Shown here one piece after another: positions 13,027 through 21,789 of a stretch of DNA of 36,114 bases. Position 1 is the stretch's first letter. Each line of letters begins with the position of its first letter. A program made the translations under genes and the position numbers. The stretch comes from a virus, in IMG/VR virus record IMGVR_UViG_3300009553_000014, positions 1-36,114 of that record; one strand, 5' to 3'. The notes below the pieces were generated by a model that searched no databases, was not told where the DNA came from, and was given only the letters and a program-made list of their open reading frames with translations.

Positions 13027-15210
13027 ATGCAGCGCGAACCTGATGATTTGGTGTCATTAGATCCAGATGAAATAAATGAAATGGAAGAGCGTCGCATCAG
13101 CCAGCTTAATGAAGCTGGAATTGATGAAGGAGACGTTATTGATCAAGCCGGAAAAGATATTAATACCTGGCAATCTTATTTCCAAGAAAACATTACCCGA
13201 GGAAAAGACGACTTAAACTTTGTTTTACGCGATCAATGGACGGCAGTTGAAAGATCGGAATTTACTCGATTGTTCAAGCCATGCATGACGTTTAATAAGC
13301 TATATGATGCCACAAAAAAGATTGTGGGAGAGCAAAGAAAGAATAAACCTGATTTAATAGTAAGGTCTCTGACGGGTAAAGCCACGCAAGATCAGATAAA
13401 TCTTCGAGCAGATTTAGTCCGCACAATATCCTACCAATCTCAAAACGATCTAATTTATCAAACAGCATTCAAATCCGCTCTCATGTTGGGTTTTGGTGCC
13501 TTTCAAATATGTTTAGATTATGAAGCGCCTAGATCATTCAATCGTATCATTAGGTACGATATTATTACAGATCCTACAATGTGTGCTTGGGATCCAACAG
13601 CGACAAAACCTCATAAAGGTGATGGAAACTGGTGTTCGAGACGCTACATATTCACTCGAGATGAATTCTTTGCGACTTACCCTTATGTGACTAACCCTAT
13701 CTCATTTGTAGATCCTAATATGTTACTGGATTTCCAGTGGCAGACCAAAGACACAATCTGTGTTTGTGATCAATTTAAGAAAGAATGGTTTCCTCTAAAG
13801 ATTTATAAGTTATCCAATGGCGAAGTTGTAACGGACTATGAATGGAAGGAAAGGGAGAAAAAGTTCGAAGATAACAAAGAATTTGTTAAAGATAACATTA
13901 TAGGGGAAATTATCGCTCGTGAAATCCCAAGAATAGTTTCTGAACGTCACACGCAAGACTATAAAATCATGCACTATCGTATGATTCGCGATCAAATTAT
14001 CGATTTTTCTGAGTGGCCATCAAGACAATTGCCCATCCCATTTGTAGATGGAGATAGTTATTACATTGAAGGCAGGCAATATACCAAATCCTTTATTCAT
14101 GAAGCTCGTGATGCTCAAAAATCACTGAATTATGCCAAATCAGAACAGATGGCAGAATTAAAGAACCGTAGACGAGAACAATGGATTGCAACTCCAGATA
14201 ATATCATTGGCTATGAACAACAGTGGAGAAATCCAGAGCTCCAAATGGGTGCATTAATGGCAAAACCTGATCCTAAAACGGGTCAAATGCCTATTAAATC
14301 TCCTGCATGGGAAGTGTCCCAAGGATTATTTGTAGCAGCACAATCATCTACTCAAGATTTGCGCGAGATCCTAGGATTTTCAGAAAACGAAGAGATGCAA
14401 GGACGCGATATATCTGGAAAAGCACGACGTGAACGTAAGATGGAGGGCTCAATGTCTGCTTATGTGTTTTTCAGCAATCTCAATCAAGCAATTGAACAAG
14501 GGGGTCGTGTTGTTAATGATCTTCTACCTTATATTGTTGGAGAAGAAGAAAGAAACATGACCGTTTCTCGTAAAAACGGTAAATCTGACTCCATAATCAT
14601 TAATGAACGATCAGGAGAAAAAATATTAAATGATTTAGGGGAAGGTGATTTTGATGTTGAAATAGATACAGGACCCTCATTTGCAGTACAAAAAGATACT
14701 GCTCTGGAATTCTTGCAACAAACCATTCAAGCATTCCCACAGGCATTCCCATTAATTGCAGATCTATGGGCATCTAATTTAGATGTGCAGTTTATGCCTA
14801 TGCTTAAAGACCGGCTTAAAAACTTAGTTCCTGCTGAAATATTAGCTAAGGAAGAAGGAAAAGCACCACCTCCTAAACAACCAAATCCACAAGAAATAAT
14901 GATGCAAATGGAAATGCAAGAGAAAAAGGCCGAGATCGACAATAAAATGGCAAAAGTGCAATTGGAGGCTCAGAAACTTAAGCTTCAAGAGGCAGAGTTG
15001 CTATTAGAAGCGCAAAAGATTCAAACTGAAAGTGAATTAAACGTTTTTGATCATAAAATAAATTTAGCAAAAACCATGGCAACTCATCATGTTGACCACA
15101 AAAATAGTGAACAGAATTTCAGTGCACAGATCGCAAAGATTCTATCAGATATTCATAGAGACGAAATGAAGGCAGAATCGAGCAGAAACTCTAGTGAAAA
15201 TAACTCTTGA
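13027..15210 (+). CDS. P22-like portal protein
   Basis: A 727-residue protein, close to the 725 residues of P22 gp1. Typical portal features are visible: a DQW-containing N-terminal region, FKSALMLGFGAFQICLDYE, WDPTATKPHKGDG, a long acidic/basic middle, and a glutamine- and lysine-rich coiled-coil C-terminus (about 620-727) like the P22 barrel. It forms the dodecameric vertex channel for DNA entry and neck attachment. Confidence 0.9.
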   Translation: MQREPDDLVSLDPDEINEMEERRISQLNEAGIDEGDVIDQAGKDINTWQSYFQENITRGKDDLNFVLRDQWTAVERSEFTRLFKPCMTFNKLYDATKKIVGEQRKNKPDLIVRSLTGKATQDQINLRADLVRTISYQSQNDLIYQTAFKSALMLGFGAFQICLDYEAPRSFNRIIRYDIITDPTMCAWDPTATKPHKGDGNWCSRRYIFTRDEFFATYPYVTNPISFVDPNMLLDFQWQTKDTICVCDQFKKEWFPLKIYKLSNGEVVTDYEWKEREKKFEDNKEFVKDNIIGEIIAREIPRIVSERHTQDYKIMHYRMIRDQIIDFSEWPSRQLPIPFVDGDSYYIEGRQYTKSFIHEARDAQKSLNYAKSEQMAELKNRRREQWIATPDNIIGYEQQWRNPELQMGALMAKPDPKTGQMPIKSPAWEVSQGLFVAAQSSTQDLREILGFSENEEMQGRDISGKARRERKMEGSMSAYVFFSNLNQAIEQGGRVVNDLLPYIVGEEERNMTVSRKNGKSDSIIINERSGEKILNDLGEGDFDVEIDTGPSFAVQKDTALEFLQQTIQAFPQAFPLIADLWASNLDVQFMPMLKDRLKNLVPAEILAKEEGKAPPPKQPNPQEIMMQMEMQEKKAEIDNKMAKVQLEAQKLKLQEAELLLEAQKIQTESELNVFDHKINLAKTMATHHVDHKNSEQNFSAQIAKILSDIHRDEMKAESSRNSSENNS

Positions 15211-15358
15211 CTTTTTCTTGCAATGCATAAAAAGCAGAGTAGGATAGATTTATACGCAAATGGAATTTGCGGGGCTATACAGAGGGCCGCAATTTAAAAA
15301 TAGGTGATGAATCTATTTATCTCTGGGGCAAATGAATTGCCGTGTGGAGTTCGTGATT
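15211..15358 (+). other. Intergenic leader with hairpin before scaffold gene
   Basis: This 148-base gap has no gene. CGCAAAT-GGA-ATTTGCG (15255-15271) is a perfect 7-bp hairpin, flanked by TATA on both sides. An in-frame ATG at 15332 was not chosen because it lacks a ribosome site; GGAG precedes the ATG at 15359. Confidence 0.4.
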
Positions 15359-16147
15359 ATGGATGATCAGAATTTGTCTGGACAGGCCCAGGATGGTCTT
15401 GCCAGTGAAGTGATGGAAAGTTTAGGCGAGTCCAATGACGCTACGAAAGAGGAAGCTCCGAGTAGTGCGGACGAAGGCGGAGAGACTCTGCCGAATGGTG
15501 TTAAAGATCGTCTCTGGAGACAGGAACGAAAACACCAGCGCGAAATGCGGAATATGCGTGCGCAGCTTGAAAACCTGCAATCACAAATGTCGCAAAACCA
15601 AACATCAAACACTGAGACAAATCCCTATTCCGGCAGTGATGCTGGTGTAGATGAGCAAATTCACAAGGCAGTGAGCTATGCGCTCCAACATAAGGAAGCG
15701 GAAGAGCGTAAAGCTAAAGAAGCTGAACGGATGCAACACGTACATAAGCAGTATCAAGAGCTGCATAAGCACCTTGATGATACGGCTGATAAGTACGAGG
15801 ATTTTGAGGATACAGTAAGGGGACCTCATGCCCCATTCACTCCTCACATGCGTGATGCTGCTTTATTATTGCCGCGTAAAGGTGCAGGAAGCGCCGGTGA
15901 AGTGCTCTATAAGCTTGGTAAAAACCCTTCTGAATTAGACCGTATCTCGAAACTACACCCATTAGATCAAGCAGCGGAAGTTGTGGCTTTGTCACATGCT
16001 TTGATCAACGGTGAAGACACGAAAACGTCTACTCCAAGACCTTTAGGTCAGATCAAAAGCAATCCGGTCACAAATACGCATGCAGTTACCGATAAAACAC
16101 CGGTATCTGATTTACGTAAACGGATGAAAGGCTGGAAAGGTCATTAA
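15359..16147 (+). CDS. Scaffolding protein (P22 gp8-like)
   Basis: A 262-residue acidic, helical protein with many Gln/Glu (MRNMRAQLENLQSQMSQNQ) and a lysine-rich region near residues 100-130. Its place between portal and coat genes and its composition are those of a scaffold that assembles the procapsid and leaves it. Sequence similarity alone would not be enough; order decides. Confidence 0.8.
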   Translation: MDDQNLSGQAQDGLASEVMESLGESNDATKEEAPSSADEGGETLPNGVKDRLWRQERKHQREMRNMRAQLENLQSQMSQNQTSNTETNPYSGSDAGVDEQIHKAVSYALQHKEAEERKAKEAERMQHVHKQYQELHKHLDDTADKYEDFEDTVRGPHAPFTPHMRDAALLLPRKGAGSAGEVLYKLGKNPSELDRISKLHPLDQAAEVVALSHALINGEDTKTSTPRPLGQIKSNPVTNTHAVTDKTPVSDLRKRMKGWKGH

Positions 16148-16203
16148 GGAATAATGATTGACCGCTTTTCAAAGAACTAAACCAAGGATGGAGTAGCTTT
16201 GTC

Positions 16204-17424
16204 ATGCCCAATCAATTTATCACAACTCAATTAGTTAGTAACACCGCCTTAGCAATGTTTGCAAATAATGCACCATTTGTTATGACTGGTTCTCGTATTT
16301 ATCAAGATGATTTCAATAGTTCAGGTTATAAAATCGGCGATACTTTACAAGTTCGTAGACAAAATAACTTTGTTATTGGAGATGGTTCAACTGCTGTTCC
16401 TCAAGATATTATTGAGACTGTAGAAACTATCACTGTCGCTCATCAATATCATGCCCTCATTGCTTATACGATTCAGGATCTTTCTTTAAGAATTGAAGAC
16501 TTTTCTCGTATGTTTATTCAGCCTGCGATTCAAAACATCATTTCGCAAATGGAACGTGATGTCAGTTCTGCAGCCGAACAACAATTATATTTATTTTCTG
16601 GAACGGCAGGCAGTCCAATTAATTCATTTCAAACAGTAGATTTGGCTGGTGCTAAGCTTTTAGAAATGGGCGTTAATATTGCATCTGATGCATATCTTGC
16701 AATGACTGTTCGAGATGGAAGTGCATTAAAGTCTGCATTATTAAATAACTTTACTCCAGTATTTAATGAAGACATTGTGAGACAATCTGCAATTGGTCAC
16801 TTATCTTATTTTGATATTTTCCAATCACAAAATATTGTTCAGCATGTGGCTGGTGCTGGTCCTCTTTTGCATCCTGGTGACACTTTAACTGTGAATGGTG
16901 CGGTTGCGTCAGGTAGCACCCTTGTCCTTGCAGGTGCAAACGGTGGTGGTGCTGCTGTTACAAATTACTTTTTACCTGGGGATTTAATTTCTATTGCAGG
17001 TGTTCATAGCGTAAATCCTCTGTCCCGTCAATCTACTGGTCAGAACATGCAGTTTGTTATCACGCAAGCGGCATCTTCATTATTGGGTGGTGCTATTTCA
17101 ATCACTGTTTCTCCAGTGATAAATAGCAACAGTGCTAGCCCTTTACAGAACATTGATGCAGTTATACCAAATGGTGCTGCAGTGACCGTTGTACCAAGCT
17201 ACAATGTAAACGTTGCATATCCTGCTCGTGGATTAGATATTGTATGTCCTCCGCTTTATAAGTTACAAGTTCCATATTCCAGTGTTGCAATTGATCCTGA
17301 AACTGGTCTATCACTTGCTGTAACTCAGACTGGCGATATCTTGGGATATCAAAACTTTATGCGTATAGATGTTTTATGCGGATTTTTATGGCATCCGCAA
17401 TATGCTGTGAAATTACTGTCATAG
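16204..17424 (+). CDS. Major coat protein (P22 gp5-like)
   Basis: A 406-residue protein with an N-terminal helix and a central segment resembling the P22 coat insertion domain: LPGDLISIAGVHSVNPLSRQ resembles the P22 stretch that reads G-D-K-I-S-F-A-G-V. HK97-fold capsid protein by homology with P22 gp5 (430 residues). The start follows an AAGGAT motif within a CTA-CC/GG-TAG imperfect hairpin. It forms the icosahedral shell. Confidence 0.85.
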   Translation: MPNQFITTQLVSNTALAMFANNAPFVMTGSRIYQDDFNSSGYKIGDTLQVRRQNNFVIGDGSTAVPQDIIETVETITVAHQYHALIAYTIQDLSLRIEDFSRMFIQPAIQNIISQMERDVSSAAEQQLYLFSGTAGSPINSFQTVDLAGAKLLEMGVNIASDAYLAMTVRDGSALKSALLNNFTPVFNEDIVRQSAIGHLSYFDIFQSQNIVQHVAGAGPLLHPGDTLTVNGAVASGSTLVLAGANGGGAAVTNYFLPGDLISIAGVHSVNPLSRQSTGQNMQFVITQAASSLLGGAISITVSPVINSNSASPLQNIDAVIPNGAAVTVVPSYNVNVAYPARGLDIVCPPLYKLQVPYSSVAIDPETGLSLAVTQTGDILGYQNFMRIDVLCGFLWHPQYAVKLLS

Positions 17425-17436
17425 GAACTTTTTATT

Positions 17437-17667
17437 ATGACATTTCAAAGAAGCTGCCTCTATCATCCGAATGATGGAATGCGTGTGATAGAGGCTCAAG
17501 ATGAAGACGAATACAGACGTTTGTTAAGTACAGGTATGTGGTTCGATCATCCTAATAAAGCAAAGGAAGCTAAACTAATTAAGATTAAAGAGGATAATAA
17601 AGATGAAAAGCCGATACGACAATACACCAGGAAAAGACGCAGCAATGGCGAAGACTCGTCAGAATAG
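17437..17667 (+). CDS. Small conserved phage protein after coat
   Basis: A 76-residue protein: YHPNDGMRVIEAQDEDEYRR then a TGMWFDHPNKAKEAK block, followed by a basic tail. This pattern is common between coat and neck genes; function unknown. GTCATA/TATGAC (17418-17423, 17436-17441) encloses GGAA and the start codon. Confidence 0.75.
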   Translation: MTFQRSCLYHPNDGMRVIEAQDEDEYRRLLSTGMWFDHPNKAKEAKLIKIKEDNKDEKPIRQYTRKRRSNGEDSSE

Positions 17668-17887
17668 ATTTGAATCTGAGCATAGTGCAAAAGATGAATT
17701 TGTAAAACGTGTTCAAAACGAACAAGCACGTAATGCAGGCCGTAGCCCCAATTTAAAAGGTGAGGCAATGGAGTTCAATGCTTACATGTGTAATAACGGC
17801 GAACACGCGCAAATGTTAGGTAAAAAACTAACTGCTGGATTAGATAAAGTTGCATTTCCTGTTGATGGTGAAGGCAACGACTCTTAA
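17603..17887 (+). CDS. Small protein of unknown function
   Basis: A 94-residue charged protein (FESEHSAKDEFVKRVQNEQA) that overlaps the previous gene by 65 bases. GAGG lies eight bases before the ATG at 17603; a second in-frame ATG at 17645 is possible and would cut the overlap. No family recognised. Confidence 0.6.
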   Translation: MKSRYDNTPGKDAAMAKTRQNRFESEHSAKDEFVKRVQNEQARNAGRSPNLKGEAMEFNAYMCNNGEHAQMLGKKLTAGLDKVAFPVDGEGNDS

Positions 17888-17945
17888 TGTCGAAATAATA
17901 CAATAAAATCGACATATATCCGTTATATGTCGATTTGCTCGACAT
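17887..17945 (+). promoter_or_regulatory. Four alternating ATGTCGA boxes, attenuator-like
   Basis: ATGTCGA (17887-17893 and 17927-17933) alternates with TCGACAT (17909-17915 and 17939-17945). The best pairing is boxes 2 and 3, a perfect 13-bp stem (17906-17918 with 17924-17936, loop TCCGT), but 1 with 2 and 3 with 4 are mutually exclusive options. It lies between the coat and neck modules. Confidence 0.55.
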
Positions 17946-17962
17946 AGTGTAGAGGGCATGGA

Positions 17963-19006
17963 ATGCCACAAGTAACTCGTACAACTAATCAATTAATTAT
18001 AAATTCTCTTTATTTACTGGGAGAGTTAGGAGTAGGGGAAACTCCTGATGCTTTTATGTTATCTACTGGAATTGAGCTTATCAATGAGTTATTAGATAAG
18101 TTTTCATCAGACGGTATTTACATTCCTTTTTTAACAACGCTTTCATCTCAGTTTGTAGTAGGACAAGATACTTATTCTATTTCAGATATGGTTTTAGGAA
18201 CAAACATTGTTGCAGATAGAGTAGTAGATTTAACTTTTGCAAATTATGTAGTGCCCGGAGTGGGATTTAATCAAAATGCAAATCCTATAACGTTTAGTTT
18301 TACGGCTGATATATCAACAAATCTCATTACTTTATCTGGATCTAGCACTGCATTTCCTACAGGAACGCCAGTTACTATTACTACTTTTGGAACAATTCCA
18401 TCACCGTTAGTGCAAGGTGTGACTTATTATGCGATTTTTATTAGTCCGAATCAGTTGCAGTTAGCTTTAAGTAATATGGATGCATTAAATAATGATCCGA
18501 TTATTTTATTAAGTGATGGAACACCAATAAATAATATTACTACTTATACGGGATCATTATCTGGTGCAAACACCAGTTTAGTTTATCCTCTTCGCATTAT
18601 TAATAAAGCTACTTATTGGAATGTAGTGAGACAAACTAATTTATTAGCTCGTCCCGGATTTATATTTTTGAATAAACAAAATGATGAATCGTTTATTACT
18701 GTTTATCCTGTTCCTGATCAGCCATATCCCTATTCTATTCAATGTAAGTTGATGATCGATTCTTTAGGTCCTCAAGATACATTAATTGAACTTCCTCCAA
18801 ATTATTATGGATTTATGAAACGTGCTCTTGCGCGCACTTTTCGATCTTATTATCCATCTGGCAATTGGACAGATACAATGGAAGAAGAATACCAAGATTA
18901 TTATCAAACATTAAAGAATGCTAATGAGACAGATTTAACAATAAGACCGTCCGTTGTACTAACAGCGCCAGAGCCTTTCTATTGGCCAAATATATTGAGC
19001 TATTAA
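17963..19006 (+). CDS. Neck protein, P22 gp4-like, with inserted beta domain
   Basis: A 347-residue protein. The outer parts (about 1-105 and 203-347, including YSIQCKLMIDSLGPQDTLI and the terminal helical PSGNWTDTMEEEYQDYY) fit the gp4 tail accessory factor (166 residues in P22), which seals the portal. Residues about 105-202 are an extra beta domain with FPTGTPVTITTFGTIPSPLVQ then GVTYYAIFISPNQLQLALS, similar to a segment of the next protein. The insertion doubles the length. Confidence 0.8.
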   Translation: MPQVTRTTNQLIINSLYLLGELGVGETPDAFMLSTGIELINELLDKFSSDGIYIPFLTTLSSQFVVGQDTYSISDMVLGTNIVADRVVDLTFANYVVPGVGFNQNANPITFSFTADISTNLITLSGSSTAFPTGTPVTITTFGTIPSPLVQGVTYYAIFISPNQLQLALSNMDALNNDPIILLSDGTPINNITTYTGSLSGANTSLVYPLRIINKATYWNVVRQTNLLARPGFIFLNKQNDESFITVYPVPDQPYPYSIQCKLMIDSLGPQDTLIELPPNYYGFMKRALARTFRSYYPSGNWTDTMEEEYQDYYQTLKNANETDLTIRPSVVLTAPEPFYWPNILSY

Positions 19007-19007
19007 T

Positions 19008-20858
19008 GTGGGAAAGACAGAAGATTTTGACATTGTGGGAAGTTTCAATAGTCAGCGTACAAGTGAAATTGATGCTGAACGCTCTATTAATGTCTTTGAA
19101 TACACTGATCAACTTGGTAAAAAGCCAAAATCCCTTATTTATACTTCTGGATTAATTAATACTAATTCTGATTTCGGTGCAACAATTGGAGGGGCGCGAA
19201 CTCAATTTGTATTTAAAGAATTAGAATATATTGTATTTGGCAATACATTATTTCGTATCACAACTGCAGGAACAGTTTCACCAATTGGAGTATTTATAAA
19301 TACAATTGTAGGTTACATAGGAGTAGATGCAAATACCTATCAAATTCTTTTTGTTGATGGTGAGAATGGTTATATTTGGGATACGATTGCCAATACTTTT
19401 ACCATGATCACTGATCCTGCTTTTCCAGGGCGTCCAATTGACTGTTGCTATTTAGATGGGTTTTTTGTTGTAGCTAATGGTGGAACAAACACTTTTCAAT
19501 TATCTGAATTTAATCAGGGATTAATTTGGGGACCGGACAATTCTGGGACAGCAAGTACATTTACTATGGCTGCGGGATCTTCAAATATAGTAATTACTTA
19601 TGCGACCGGTGGTTCCATTGCAAACTATGCAGTAGGGACAACTGTGACATTTACAGGAGGAGCGCTTCCAGCAGAGATTGTCTCTGGAACCACGTATTAT
19701 GTTGTAGGAATTGTAGGTTCTACAACTATTAGGGTTTCAGCCACTGACGGGGGAACTGCTATTACATCAACAGCAGGAGGTAATGGCTCTATAACAAACA
19801 ATGGGCAATTACAGCTAGGATCTATTACTTCTCATCCTGGCACTATTGTTGCATGCCGCACATTGCATAGAAGATTATTTTTGTTTTCTCAATTTTTTAC
19901 AGAAGTTTGGGAAAATGCAGGAATTGGAACAAATCTGCCATTTAGAAGAAATAATTCATCATTAATAGAATATGGAACTACTTCAGCATCTAGTATTTCC
20001 GTTGGATTTGATATGATGGCATTTTTATCTCAATCACGTGATGGGTTGGGATCTGTGATGCAGGTTATAGGAACTGATGCTATACCTATAAGTACACGTG
20101 CATTAGATTTTATTCTTGCTCAATATGCATCTTTGGGGCAGGTGTCCGATTGTAATGGATTTCTAATAAAAGAAAATGGTTTGATTTTTTATAGAATGAA
20201 TTTTACTTTGGCTAATCATACTTATGTTTATAATGTCACACAAAGCAATCCTCAATCTGATGCAACAAAATTTTGGCATGAGGAGGAAGTATTAAATGGT
20301 GATAGACATCCTGCACAAACCCATGCTTATTTTAATGGTATGAATTATGTCGGACATTACAGTTTGCCTATACTTTATCAACTCGATCCTAATACTTTTA
20401 CAAATGATGGAGAAGCAATAAGGCGCGTACGCATTACGCGTTCTATTGTTCCTCCTGGTTATCAAAGATTGCGTATTGATAGATTACAAATAGATATTTT
20501 ACAAGGTCAAATAAATGATGTTGAAGCATTAGATATTGAGCTAGATTTATTATCTGAAGATGCATTTATTATTGAAACCGAAACTGATGAAGATATTTTA
20601 TTGGAGCAAGAATTAAAGATTATATCTCCAGATCAATTGTTCGTTTATCTTTCCATTTCAAAAGATGGTGGTCAGACTTATGGAAATGTTATCAAGGCAC
20701 CATTAGGCCATGTTGGTCAAAGAACATTTAGAACTTTGTGGAGAAAATTAGGGACTATTCCTAGAGGACAAGGATTTGTTGCTAAATTCGAATTTTATGA
20801 TGCAGTACCATTTGTCATATTAGGTGCTTCATGGGCCTATGAAGTGATGCCGGAGTAA
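19008..20858 (+). CDS. Neck protein, P22 gp10-like, with inserted beta domain
   Basis: A 616-residue protein (P22 gp10 has 472) starting with GTG at 19008 just after the previous stop. The N-terminus SFNSQRTSEIDAERSINVFE and the beta-propeller-like strand repeats fit gp10, the tail protein that binds gp4. Residues about 182-265 form an extra beta domain (VGTTVTFTGGALPAEIVSGT then TYYVVGI) like that inserted in the gp4-like protein. Confidence 0.8.
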   Translation: MGKTEDFDIVGSFNSQRTSEIDAERSINVFEYTDQLGKKPKSLIYTSGLINTNSDFGATIGGARTQFVFKELEYIVFGNTLFRITTAGTVSPIGVFINTIVGYIGVDANTYQILFVDGENGYIWDTIANTFTMITDPAFPGRPIDCCYLDGFFVVANGGTNTFQLSEFNQGLIWGPDNSGTASTFTMAAGSSNIVITYATGGSIANYAVGTTVTFTGGALPAEIVSGTTYYVVGIVGSTTIRVSATDGGTAITSTAGGNGSITNNGQLQLGSITSHPGTIVACRTLHRRLFLFSQFFTEVWENAGIGTNLPFRRNNSSLIEYGTTSASSISVGFDMMAFLSQSRDGLGSVMQVIGTDAIPISTRALDFILAQYASLGQVSDCNGFLIKENGLIFYRMNFTLANHTYVYNVTQSNPQSDATKFWHEEEVLNGDRHPAQTHAYFNGMNYVGHYSLPILYQLDPNTFTNDGEAIRRVRITRSIVPPGYQRLRIDRLQIDILQGQINDVEALDIELDLLSEDAFIIETETDEDILLEQELKIISPDQLFVYLSISKDGGQTYGNVIKAPLGHVGQRTFRTLWRKLGTIPRGQGFVAKFEFYDAVPFVILGASWAYEVMPE

Positions 20859-20860
20859 TT

Positions 20861-21124
20861 ATGTCACAAGATTTTGATCAGTTTCCTATTTATGATCCCT
20901 TAATAAAAAAGGGAACAGATAAAATGTCCTCTGTTTGGACAGATTTTATGGCGACATTTTACATGAATTTGATTAGTTATTTAACGCAAGGCGGTATATT
21001 GCTTCCTCAGCTAACTACAGCGCAGCGCGATAAACTGATTGATGTAACCAATGGACAAACGATTTATAATACTACGATAGGATCGGCACAATACTTCAAG
21101 GCAGGAGTGTGGACGTCGTTCTAA
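20861..21124 (+). CDS. Small tail-associated protein
   Basis: An 87-residue protein. The C-terminal half (LTTAQRDKLIDVTNGQTIYN) is a short beta motif found at the end of many phage tail shaft proteins. N-terminus is helical. It follows gp10-like by two bases and so probably joins the neck or tail complex. Confidence 0.7.
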   Translation: MSQDFDQFPIYDPLIKKGTDKMSSVWTDFMATFYMNLISYLTQGGILLPQLTTAQRDKLIDVTNGQTIYNTTIGSAQYFKAGVWTSF

Positions 21125-21142
21125 CTACATAAGGATGTGTAG
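21125..21142 (+). promoter_or_regulatory. SD-in-loop hairpin before 21145 gene
   Basis: CTACAT (21125-21130) and GTGTAG (21137-21142) pair (five Watson-Crick pairs and one G-T) around loop AAGGAT; ATG follows two bases later. Confidence 0.5.
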
Positions 21143-21144
21143 CT

Positions 21145-21780
21145 ATGGCAAATTCAAGATTTTCAGATGATCAATTAAGGTCTCTCATGATGGGAGGAGG
21201 ATTTAGTAGTCTTCTGAGTGGGCTATTTGGTGATTCTGGTGCTCCTTATGAAGCTGCAATGGATCAATATAATAAGTTTTTGAATCAAGCTCGAGAAACA
21301 CAAAATCCTTTCTATCAAGCTGGTAGGCGCGCAATTACTCCTTATCAAAACTGGCTAAAAGGTATGCAAGATCCGTCAGGATTTATTAACAATCTTATGG
21401 GAAAATATCAGGAATCTCCTTACGCTCATTTTCAGCAACAGCAAGGGTTGCGAGCTGCACAAAATCTAGGTTCAGCATATGGCTTAACAGGATCAACCCC
21501 TCTTCAGATGCAAGCACAACAAAATGCACAGAATATTTCTTCCCAAGATATGAATCAATGGTTACAGAATGTTCTAGGTATAAATACTCAATTTGGGGAA
21601 GGAGAAAAATCATTGATTGGTGCAGGACAGGGATCTGCAAATGCTTTGACTGATCTAATAGGTAATTATGGTAAATCAATGGGTGATGCAGCTTATGGAA
21701 AAGAAGCAGGAAAACAAAACGATTGGTCAAATATTTTTGGTGGTTTTGGCTCTTTATTATCTGGCTTTAGACTATCTTAG
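21145..21780 (+). CDS. DNA ejection protein (P22 gp7-like)
   Basis: A 211-residue protein rich in Gln, Gly, Ala and Asn with MGGGFSSLLSGLFGDSGAP and QQQQGLRAAQNLGSAYGLTG. Low-complexity, helical and glycine-rich, it fits small ejection proteins that travel with the DNA through the tail. Position after gp10-like supports this. Confidence 0.7.
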   Translation: MANSRFSDDQLRSLMMGGGFSSLLSGLFGDSGAPYEAAMDQYNKFLNQARETQNPFYQAGRRAITPYQNWLKGMQDPSGFINNLMGKYQESPYAHFQQQQGLRAAQNLGSAYGLTGSTPLQMQAQQNAQNISSQDMNQWLQNVLGINTQFGEGEKSLIGAGQGSANALTDLIGNYGKSMGDAAYGKEAGKQNDWSNIFGGFGSLLSGFRLS

Positions 21781-21789
21781 GAAATAATT

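Noticed and set aside
15332-15358. Upstream ATG for the scaffold gene
   Set aside because: In frame but lacks a ribosome site, while the ATG at 15359 has GGAG.
21395-21730. 111-residue open frame on the minus strand
   Set aside because: Lies wholly within the ejection protein gene, has no ribosome site and no recognisable motif.
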